From: Bacteroidales bacterium | Lineage (GTDB): Bacteria > Bacteroidota > Bacteroidia > Bacteroidales > S143-33 | Assembly (NCBI GenBank): GCA_015489395.1 | Contig: WFZV01000046.1 | Location: 1 to 35,130, forward strand | Direction of reading: 5' to 3' | DNA: 35,130 bases | In this document: positions 19,363 through 26,958 of the stretch, piece after piece | Position numbering within the stretch: position 1 is the first letter of the stretch | How the letters are laid out: every line of letters starts with the position of its first letter | Made by a program: the position numbers and the translations under genes | Notes under the pieces: generated by a model | Seen by the model: the letters and a program-made list of their open reading frames with translations, nothing else | Database searches by the model: none | What the model was told of the DNA's origin: nothing

Positions 19363-21144
19363 ATGAAACGGACTTTTACTATAGTGGTAAGTTTGTTTTT
19401 AGCCATACTTACCTTTGCGCAGCAACCCTTACCTGTAAAAAAAGGCTGGTATATTAACGATAAAGGACGCTTTTTTGTAAACAAACACCTTGGAGTATAT
19501 TTGTGGCTATCGTTTTCACCTGATCCAAATTCACCAAAGCACCTTTTAAAAAGCGAATCTACCAAGCATACTAACCCAATGTACTTTGATTCAGAAGGTT
19601 ATAACTCCATCCGTTCGCCATGGGAGATAGATTCTACAGGAAAGTATATTTTGCCAAAACATGATATTGTATTTGAGGTTTATGCCGATGGCTTACCTCC
19701 TATTGTTAATTCAACCTTTTACGGCGCGCCTAAATACGTTAAATCAGGTACTGTTTATTATGGAAAAGGCTTGAAAGTTAAGCTTACTGCTACAGATGCC
19801 CGTCCAAGTGAAGGTTTGTCTAAAGACGTAGTTTCTGGTGTAAAAGCTATTTACTATTCAATCAATGGCCAGAATTACCAGGAATATAAAAACGAACTTG
19901 TTTTTGACAAAGAAGGTTCGTTTACCCTCAAATACTATGCTGTTGACAATGTAGGTAATGTTTCACAACCAGTTGAAAAGAAATTCATCGTTGACCTGAC
20001 TCCTCCTGAGATTGCTCAGAACATCGAAGGAGACGCTGTTGGTACAGTTTATTCCCCACGTGCTAAAATTGTTTTGACCAGTACAGATAATCTTTCTGGT
20101 GTACGTCACACTTATTACTCAATCGATGGTCGTAAGCCTGTTATTTATACCCATCCGATTCCTATTACAGCTTTAAGCACAGGCGCACATACTTTCGAAT
20201 ATTGGTCTGTTGACAACGTTGACAACAGCAACCGTGGCTTAGGTGGTAATGGAGCAAAAGGTGGTGTTAAATATACATTTGAATACGATAATATTCCTCC
20301 AAAAGTCTGGTTCGAAATTGTTGGCGACCATTATAAGGGCAAATACGATTACATTTCATCACGTACTCAAATCAAACTTCTTGCTGACGATAAAAATGGT
20401 GTAAAAAATATCTTCTACGGTATAAATCGTCCTGCATCAGAGATTTATCAGCAACCATTCCACATGCCACCACAGACCGGACTTGAAACTTTCTACTACA
20501 AAGCTGTTGACAAGCTCAATAACATGAGCGCTCAAAAGAGCAAAGTCGTTTACATGGATAACACTCCGCCTATTACTGCTATAAATTACAAAGTTCCTCA
20601 ATTCTTCAACCGCGACACTTTGTTTATCACCAAACACACAAAGATTCAGCTCTTTGCTAAAGACTATCAATCTGGCTTACAGCGTATAGAATACAAAATC
20701 GACGATGGTCAATGGCAGACTTACAATGGCGAATTCGTTATTCCTAAAGAAGGTTATCACGTAATTACTTTCCGTTCAGTTGATAATGTCAACAATGTAG
20801 AGGCAGAGAAGAAGAGTACTTGCTTTGTTGATAATACTTCACCGGTTATTTATATTAACTTCAGTATAGAGCCAGTTAAATTTGAAAACGAAAATGGTCA
20901 GAAAATTCCAGTTTACCCAGCATATTCAAAGATTTATTTAGGTGCAACAGACTCTTACGCAGGTACAGAAGCTATTTACTTCTCAATCAACGGCGGTCCA
21001 AAAATGCGTTACATCAGTGCTAAAGAAATTGCACGTAAAGGTTTGATTCGTAAACCTGGTAAATACACAATTACTGTTGAAGCTGTCGATAAATTAGGAA
21101 ACAAGAGTACAAAGACCCAAACATTCTACATCTTGAACAAGTAA
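19363..21144 (+). CDS. Secreted protein with about five tandem OmpL47/Ig-like repeats
   Basis: Signal peptide MKRTFTIVVSLFLAILTFAQ; repeated pattern (D/N)xxPP...L.atD..sGv..iyYsing...Y......G...l.y.avDnvgN...; start at 19363 preferred over 19306. Confidence 0.8.
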   Translation: MKRTFTIVVSLFLAILTFAQQPLPVKKGWYINDKGRFFVNKHLGVYLWLSFSPDPNSPKHLLKSESTKHTNPMYFDSEGYNSIRSPWEIDSTGKYILPKHDIVFEVYADGLPPIVNSTFYGAPKYVKSGTVYYGKGLKVKLTATDARPSEGLSKDVVSGVKAIYYSINGQNYQEYKNELVFDKEGSFTLKYYAVDNVGNVSQPVEKKFIVDLTPPEIAQNIEGDAVGTVYSPRAKIVLTSTDNLSGVRHTYYSIDGRKPVIYTHPIPITALSTGAHTFEYWSVDNVDNSNRGLGGNGAKGGVKYTFEYDNIPPKVWFEIVGDHYKGKYDYISSRTQIKLLADDKNGVKNIFYGINRPASEIYQQPFHMPPQTGLETFYYKAVDKLNNMSAQKSKVVYMDNTPPITAINYKVPQFFNRDTLFITKHTKIQLFAKDYQSGLQRIEYKIDDGQWQTYNGEFVIPKEGYHVITFRSVDNVNNVEAEKKSTCFVDNTSPVIYINFSIEPVKFENENGQKIPVYPAYSKIYLGATDSYAGTEAIYFSINGGPKMRYISAKEIARKGLIRKPGKYTITVEAVDKLGNKSTKTQTFYILNK

Positions 21145-21162
21145 TTTAAATCATAATACTTC

Positions 21163-21193
21163 GGCAAAGCTGCTCAGCCTGAGCAGCTTTGCC
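21163..21193 (+). terminator. Hairpin terminator downstream of the repeat protein
   Basis: ggcaaagctgctcag-c-ctgagcagctttgcc, 15-bp arms; weak T tract after. Confidence 0.65.
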
Positions 21194-21269
21194 TTTAATA
21201 TAAAATCGTTTTTTTTAAACTGTCATGTTAAATGCCATTTACTTTTTTTAAACCTTAAAATACAAACTT

Positions 21270-21617
21270 ATGGCTGCACGAAAAGTCTGGAGAATACCTG
21301 TTCTGATAAATTCTACAGGAGATATTGTTAAAATCTGGAAGCCACGTCAGTGGACAATCGATCCTCAAAATGACTATTATGAGCCAGAAATTGCGATGAA
21401 TGCTTTTAATAGTCGAAAAGTCAAGAAAAGTCTGTTGACACGTGGTCTGCCGCCAATGAAAAACGTACAGTTGGTTGTACGTAAAGACCCGGGTAAGACC
21501 AAAGACGAAATTATGCAAACGTACAATTTGCTGCTTTCAATGCCTACGCTCCTGGCAAAAGGTACAGACGAAGAATTTGATGCATTTTTGCGTAAAGTTT
21601 TGCCTCGTAGGGTTTAA
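21270..21617 (+). CDS. Hypothetical protein, 115 aa, basic
   Basis: ATG-initiated ORF flanked on both sides by terminator hairpins; no family recognised. Confidence 0.65.
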   Translation: MAARKVWRIPVLINSTGDIVKIWKPRQWTIDPQNDYYEPEIAMNAFNSRKVKKSLLTRGLPPMKNVQLVVRKDPGKTKDEIMQTYNLLLSMPTLLAKGTDEEFDAFLRKVLPRRV

Positions 21618-21708
21618 AGATAAACGCAGCTTCCCCCTGAATTTTTACGTGATATAAGACGATTGAATAGTTTAATTGAGCAAAATTTTCGGTTTTTTGT
21701 ACGAGTAA

Positions 21709-21735
21709 GACGGCGCTGGCTATGCCAGCGCCGTC
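21709..21735 (+). terminator. Intrinsic terminator downstream of the 115-aa ORF
   Basis: gacggcgctggc-tat-gccagcgccgtc followed by atttttt. Confidence 0.85.
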
Positions 21736-22083
21736 ATTTTTTGCCCGAAACCTGAGTTTAGCGTACAGACTAATGTACGTTCGAGCCCGGAAATGTGTAA
21801 CTTATTGAATATTCGTAAATTAACGGCTTAAGTATGTGCCACAGCTGCCCGAAATATCAACGGATAAGTGCGTCTGCTCGGCTTTTTTGTAAATTTCAGT
21901 AAACGCTGCGACCCTGGGCTTAAGGCCGTGTTAATAGTGATTTGCCCTGTGCTACTAGATATTTTAGCCGTGAAAGCCTTGTACATGTTCAAATGCAAGT
22001 TTTGTAGCCGTGCAAAGATTCTGTACTTAATTTTGTCAAGTTACAGATTTTAGTCCGTAAAATAACTTCAGAAATCTGCAGGA

Positions 22084-24666
22084 TTAAGATTTACGTTTAA
22101 GTGGAGCGTATTTAAGCAACGGCAGTTTATATCGTCGAATTCCGTCGTATTGGTAGAAAGCATTAGCTATTGCAGGAGCAGTCGGAACAAGGCCAATTTC
22201 GCCGATGCCTTTAGCGCCATAAGGGCCGATTTTATCCGGGACTTCCACGATAATAGTCTTAATTTCCGGTACCTGGTCGATACGCAACAGACCTAAGTCT
22301 TTTAGCTTTTGCGTGGTTAAATAGCCATGTTCCATTGGCAATTCTTCGCTGAGAGCGTAGCCAATACCCATAGCCACTGCACCTTCGATTTGACCTTCGA
22401 CCATCATTGGGTTGACAGCTTTACCAACGTCGTGTGCGGCGTAAATAGTTTTTATGTTGCCGTCATCGTCCAGAACACAAAGCTGAGCAGCATAACCGTA
22501 TGCAAAGTGGGTTTTAGGTTCTTTGACGTCGGCACCTGGTTTTGTAGTCCAATCGACTTTGAAGTAGCCAACGTACTTTTTACCGACAAGTTCGTCTAAG
22601 CTGTGCTGTTCGAGGTCTTTTTTTAGTTTCAGTCCAGCGTCTTTGATAGCGTTACCCAGCAGGGCAGTAGCACGGGAAGCGGTTGTCATGCCAGTAGGTA
22701 TTTGTGCTTCTGTGTCAATGACAACGTCCATGATGTCGGGCTTAAGGCCGGTTGTTTCGCAGAGCATTTGAATAGCAACCGTATTAACTCCCTGTCCCAT
22801 TTCAGTCCAGCCGTGTTTGATAATGATTTTTTCAGGCGAAAGAATTTCAATAATAGCGTAAGAGTCATCGACCATTCCGTTTCCGATGCCTACGTTTTTA
22901 ATACCAATTGCTAAGCCCGCATATTTAGCTTTGTAAAACGGCTCTTTAAGGGCTAAAAGACACTGTTTAAGTCCGACTTGATAGACTTTTTGACCTGTAG
23001 CAGTTTGTAAGCCGTCGTCCAGAGCATTATCGTATCTAAATTGCCAACGGTCAAATCCGCCTAATTCACAAAGTTCGTCGATAGCAGCTTCGACAGCGAA
23101 AGTAACTTGATTCGCACCAAATCCACGCATTGCGCCGCAAGGAACGTTGTTGGTGTAAATCGTAAATGTTTTTATATCGACGTTTGGAACGTAATATCCG
23201 CCCGTAGCGTGTCCTGCAACACGTTCCATAACTTTGTTTCCGACTGACAGGTAAGCGCCTGTATCGCCGTAAGCTCTAAGTTTTAGTGCTACTAATTTGC
23301 CGTCTTTATTTGCAGCTACTTTAATGTCCATAAATACAGGATGACGCTTAGGGTGAACACGAATTGATTCTTCACGGGTGAGAGTGATTTTTACAGGACG
23401 ATTAAGCAAATAAGCGAAAAGTGCTGTATGTCCCTGAATGCTTAAATCTTCTTTTCCGCCAAAACCTCCGCCGTTAGGCAAAAGGATAACCCGTACTTTT
23501 TCTTTTGGAAGGTTTAAAATTTGTGCTATTTGCCGTTGGTCTTCGTACACACCTTGCGATTGCGAATAAACGATTATGCCGTCGTTTCCATCAGGTTTAG
23601 CAACGCAAGATTCAGGTTCAAGAAAAGCATGTTCGATACGTTGTGTTTCGTAATGACGTTCGATAACGTAATCTGCTTGTTTGAAAGCTTTTTCAACATC
23701 GCCACGCTTTGTAAAAGAAATATCAGCGACATTTGACTGGCCTTCGTGAACCTGTATTTCGTCTTTCATAGCCTCGTAAACATCGGTGACTGGTTTAAGA
23801 ACCTGGTATTCGACTTTGATTTTTTCCACAGCCTGACGGGCAATATCTTCTGTTTCAGCAACGACACCCGCAATAACGTCGCCAACGTAATGAGTAATTT
23901 CGCCTACGTCAATCATCAAGTCCCAGTCAGAACGGATAAGTCCGATTTTTTTGTTACCCGGAATGTCTTTAGCAGTGAAAATTCGAACTACACCGGGAAT
24001 TTTTTCGGCTTCTGAGGTGTCGATGCTAAGGATTTTGGCGCGAGGATGGTCAGAGAATTTCAAAGCTCCGAAAAGCATGTTTTCAAGATAAAGGTCGGCA
24101 ACGAATTTTCTAAGTCCGATAGCAGCCTCGTAAGCCTGGTATTTAGGTTGTCGCTGACCTAATTTTCCGTCGGTTTTACGTAGTTCGATAGGTTTATTGG
24201 TTCTGATTGCTTCAGCAGCTTTGAAAACAGCTGATTCGATTTTTTTATATCCAGTACAACGGCAGTAGTTAGGTCTAAGTGCTTTTATGACCTGTTCTTC
24301 AGTAGGTTCTGTTGTTTTATCCAGGAGATTTTTAACCCGCATAATGAATCCAGGTGTACAAAAGCCGCACTGTACAGCTCCTTCGTTGACAAAAGCTTTT
24401 GCAATGTTATCGCGTGTATGTTCGGGTATGCCTTCTAAGGTGTAGATTGTAGCATCTTGAAGGGATTTCATTTTAGTTCTACAGGAAAGTCTTGGTTTTC
24501 CATTAATTTCAACTGTACAAGCGCCGCAATAACCCTGTCCGTTACATCCGTCTTTGACTGAAGTAAGGTGTAAATCTTCTCGTAAAAATTTAAGGAGGGT
24601 GCGGTCAGGATCGCCGTCGTATTGGATTTTTTGACCATTGACAGTTAAAGTTATCATTTTTGACAT
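22084..24666 (-). CDS. Molybdenum hydroxylase: fused [2Fe-2S]x2 plus molybdopterin-binding domains (xanthine dehydrogenase family, no FAD domain)
   Basis: GCNGQGYCGACTVEINGK and CGFCTPGFIM...RPNYCRCTGY (two 2Fe-2S), GGGFGGKED, CGAMRGFGANQ, GWTEMGQGVNT, GAKGIGEIGL. Confidence 0.92.
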   Translation of the reverse strand: MSKMITLTVNGQKIQYDGDPDRTLLKFLREDLHLTSVKDGCNGQGYCGACTVEINGKPRLSCRTKMKSLQDATIYTLEGIPEHTRDNIAKAFVNEGAVQCGFCTPGFIMRVKNLLDKTTEPTEEQVIKALRPNYCRCTGYKKIESAVFKAAEAIRTNKPIELRKTDGKLGQRQPKYQAYEAAIGLRKFVADLYLENMLFGALKFSDHPRAKILSIDTSEAEKIPGVVRIFTAKDIPGNKKIGLIRSDWDLMIDVGEITHYVGDVIAGVVAETEDIARQAVEKIKVEYQVLKPVTDVYEAMKDEIQVHEGQSNVADISFTKRGDVEKAFKQADYVIERHYETQRIEHAFLEPESCVAKPDGNDGIIVYSQSQGVYEDQRQIAQILNLPKEKVRVILLPNGGGFGGKEDLSIQGHTALFAYLLNRPVKITLTREESIRVHPKRHPVFMDIKVAANKDGKLVALKLRAYGDTGAYLSVGNKVMERVAGHATGGYYVPNVDIKTFTIYTNNVPCGAMRGFGANQVTFAVEAAIDELCELGGFDRWQFRYDNALDDGLQTATGQKVYQVGLKQCLLALKEPFYKAKYAGLAIGIKNVGIGNGMVDDSYAIIEILSPEKIIIKHGWTEMGQGVNTVAIQMLCETTGLKPDIMDVVIDTEAQIPTGMTTASRATALLGNAIKDAGLKLKKDLEQHSLDELVGKKYVGYFKVDWTTKPGADVKEPKTHFAYGYAAQLCVLDDDGNIKTIYAAHDVGKAVNPMMVEGQIEGAVAMGIGYALSEELPMEHGYLTTQKLKDLGLLRIDQVPEIKTIIVEVPDKIGPYGAKGIGEIGLVPTAPAIANAFYQYDGIRRYKLPLLKYAPLKRKS

Positions 24667-24724
24667 GTTTATGAAGTTTTAGAGACGAAAATAATAAAAA
24701 TAGCAGCAATTACTCAATTTTTTG

Positions 24725-24754
24725 TTGAAATTTCTGAATAAAAATTTAGATTTA
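24725..24754 (+). promoter_or_regulatory. Candidate Bacteroidetes-type promoter (TTG-N19-TAGATTTA)
   Basis: TTG 24725-24727, 19-nt spacer, TAGATTTA 24747-24754 (7/8 to TAnnTTTG), 29 nt before ATG at 24784. Confidence 0.35.
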
Positions 24755-24783
24755 AGAAACAAAAACCCTAAAATTTAAAAGTT

Positions 24784-25137
24784 ATGAAACGTGTAATTTT
24801 AAGTTTATTGATTATTTTTGCTGCAAGTTTTGCTTTTTCGCAGCAGCAACAGCAAGGTGGATTGATTTTTGGCAAGGTTGTTGGACTTGATGGCAAGCCG
24901 CTTGTTGGCGCACAGGTAACAGTGCAAGGTTTTGGCATTTCGACGATTACAGATGTCAAAGGAGAGTTTTCGCTTCATGTAAACACCACAGCGCCAGTTA
25001 GTTTAGTGGTTAAATACGGAAAATTTAGACCTTATGTAATTGGTGGAGTAAAGATTAATTCCGGCGTTGTTGTTGGCTTAGACAAAAAAGGCAAAAAAGC
25101 CTGGCATTACATTCTAAACTGTAAATGCGAAAAATAA
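24784..25137 (+). CDS. Small secreted carboxypeptidase-regulatory-like (CarboxypepD_reg/Ig) domain protein
   Basis: Signal peptide MKRVILSLLIIFAASFAFSQ; GKVVGLDGKPLVGAQVTVQGFGISTITDVKGEFSLHV. Confidence 0.75.
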   Translation: MKRVILSLLIIFAASFAFSQQQQQGGLIFGKVVGLDGKPLVGAQVTVQGFGISTITDVKGEFSLHVNTTAPVSLVVKYGKFRPYVIGGVKINSGVVVGLDKKGKKAWHYILNCKCEK

Positions 25138-25142
25138 ATTAA

Positions 25143-26273
25143 ATGGACATAAAACGTGTTTTGATTGTCGGTCCTGCTTATCCTTTTCGTGGAGGTATCG
25201 CAGAATTTAATAATAATTTGTGTTCGACATATTTGCGATTAGGAATTGATTGTCAGGTACTTTCATTTAGTGTTCAGTATCCCGGGATTTTGTTCCCGGG
25301 CAGTTCTCAATTTGAGAACCAGCAGCGAGTGATTGACTTTCAAGTCAATCGTGTAATAAATTCTGTTAATCCTTTTACGTGGTCAAAAGCTGCCCGGTAT
25401 ATAAAAAAATTCTCGCCTGATTATGTGTTGGTGGCATATTGGATACCGTTTATTGGTATTTCCACGGGTTTTGTGATGAAAAAAATTAAAAAGCAAATTC
25501 CTACCCTTGTTTTAGCCCATAATATCCAACCTCATGATGCTAAACCATTTGACAGGCAAATAACCAGGTTCTTTTTGAAGCAAGCAAAAGGAGTGGTTTT
25601 ATTGTCGAAAGCAGTTGAGAAAGAGTTAGATATGTTTAACAGGAGTTTGCCGCGTATGATAGGTTTTCATCCGATTTATGATTTTGGTGAAAAGGTTGAC
25701 AGGCAAGAAGCATTTAATTTGCTTGGTATTGAACCATCGAAATATGTTTTATTTTTTGGTTTGATAAAGAAATACAAAGGTCTTGACGTTTTGCTAAGGG
25801 CTTTTGCTACAGAGATATTGCGCAATACAGACATAAAGTTAATTGTCGCAGGTGAATTTTATGATAACAAGAAGCAATATCTGAATATGATAAAGGAATT
25901 GGGTATTTCAGATCGAGTGAAATTGTTTGATTATTTTATTCCCACCTGGCAGGTAAGGTACTTTTTTTCAGCAGCAGACGCAGTGGTTTTGCCTTATCGC
26001 AGTGCAACGCAGAGTGGAGTTACACAGGTTGCTTATCATTTTGAATTGCCCATGATTGTAAGTGATGTAGGTGCTTTGCCTGATTTAGTTCCTGATGGCA
26101 AGGCAGGTTTTGTGTTTAAATCAGAAGATTATGAGCAATTAGCCCACAAAATCGTTCAGCTATATGAAGATAATAATTTACAGCGGTTTAGTCGTTTTAT
26201 ATCAGAGAGAAAAAGGGAGTTTTCGTGGGAGAAACTCGTTGAGCAAATAAATGAATTTTATAAGCAACTTTAG
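25143..26273 (+). CDS. Glycosyltransferase family 4 protein
   Basis: AYPFRGGIAEFNN, KYVLFFGLIKKYKGLDVLLRAF, VVLPYRSATQSGVTQVAYHFELPMIVSDVGALPDLV. Confidence 0.9.
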   Translation: MDIKRVLIVGPAYPFRGGIAEFNNNLCSTYLRLGIDCQVLSFSVQYPGILFPGSSQFENQQRVIDFQVNRVINSVNPFTWSKAARYIKKFSPDYVLVAYWIPFIGISTGFVMKKIKKQIPTLVLAHNIQPHDAKPFDRQITRFFLKQAKGVVLLSKAVEKELDMFNRSLPRMIGFHPIYDFGEKVDRQEAFNLLGIEPSKYVLFFGLIKKYKGLDVLLRAFATEILRNTDIKLIVAGEFYDNKKQYLNMIKELGISDRVKLFDYFIPTWQVRYFFSAADAVVLPYRSATQSGVTQVAYHFELPMIVSDVGALPDLVPDGKAGFVFKSEDYEQLAHKIVQLYEDNNLQRFSRFISERKREFSWEKLVEQINEFYKQL

Positions 26274-26869
26274 TTCTGTAATTTAGGCTTTAGGTCTTCG
26301 GACATAACAGCTTCCACAATTTCGTCAATTGATGTGTCAGGGAAAATGCTCATCCATGCAAACATGCCGTCGTATTCAAAAATTAGCCTTTTGACCAGTG
26401 CTGAAGCTTGTTCTTCTGTCAAATTGAGTTCTTCGACGGCTTTTTGTTTAAAAAATTTGTGGTATTTCTGATAGTTTGTTTTTACTTTTTGGTAAATTTC
26501 CGGTAAAATAATCAAAGATTCGTAGTAAAGACGCTGAAAATGAGCAATGGAGAAGTTAGTTTGTTGTATTAGTTCTTTGAGATAATTGTAATGATTTTCA
26601 ACTACAATTTTAAAAGCTTTTGTTAAATTATATTGTTTTATTTCGTCAAGTGCGATAAGTTTATTATCTATGTCTAAAAATTGATAAATTATTGTGCGGT
26701 AAAGGTCTAATTTACTGTCGAAATGATAATAAAAAGCGCCTTTAGAGATATGAACAGAATCGATGATGTCCTGTACAGAGGTTGCATAATAGCCTTTTTC
26801 CAGGAACATCAGCGAAGCTATAGCTATAATTTGTTGGCGGGTATGTAAAGCTTTTTTACTTTTGTTCAT
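26270..26869 (-). CDS. TetR/AcrR family transcriptional regulator
   Basis: TRQQIIAIASLMFLEKGYYATSVQDIIDSVHISKGAFYYHFDSKLDLYRTII HTH. Confidence 0.92.
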   Translation of the reverse strand: MNKSKKALHTRQQIIAIASLMFLEKGYYATSVQDIIDSVHISKGAFYYHFDSKLDLYRTIIYQFLDIDNKLIALDEIKQYNLTKAFKIVVENHYNYLKELIQQTNFSIAHFQRLYYESLIILPEIYQKVKTNYQKYHKFFKQKAVEELNLTEEQASALVKRLIFEYDGMFAWMSIFPDTSIDEIVEAVMSEDLKPKLQN

Positions 26870-26906
26870 GGGAAAAAAGAGATTAGACTTTTACAAAGAT
26901 AATTCG

Positions 26907-26927
26907 AATTTGTATTTTGTACAAATT
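26907..26927. promoter_or_regulatory. Inverted repeat AATTTGTA-TTTTG-TACAAATT, candidate TetR-family operator
   Basis: Perfect 8-bp arms with 5-nt spacer in the 89-bp region between divergent tetR and the tricorn-like protease gene. Confidence 0.5.
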
Positions 26928-26958
26928 TTAATATAAAAAATTTTAAAAATAGCTAAAA

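Noticed and set aside
19029-19565. 178-aa minus-strand ORF spanning the pfk terminator
   Set aside because: Crosses a perfect terminator palindrome and overlaps two well-supported plus-strand genes.
21868-22053. 61-aa plus-strand ORF in the gap
   Set aside because: Short, Cys/Phe/Leu-rich composition and no motif; likely chance.
21916-22750. 13-nt match gggcttaaggccg at about 21916 and 22738
   Set aside because: Matches of this length are expected by chance in a 35-kb window; no extended similarity.
22327-24015. Plus-strand ORFs (22327, 22702, 23521, 23746) opposite the molybdenum hydroxylase
   Set aside because: Antisense shadows of a strongly supported CDS; compositionally odd and without motifs.
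24838-24855. cagcagcaacagcaa tract resembling a microsatellite
   Set aside because: Encodes a short QQQQQ run right after the signal peptide; too short and imperfect to call a functional repeat.
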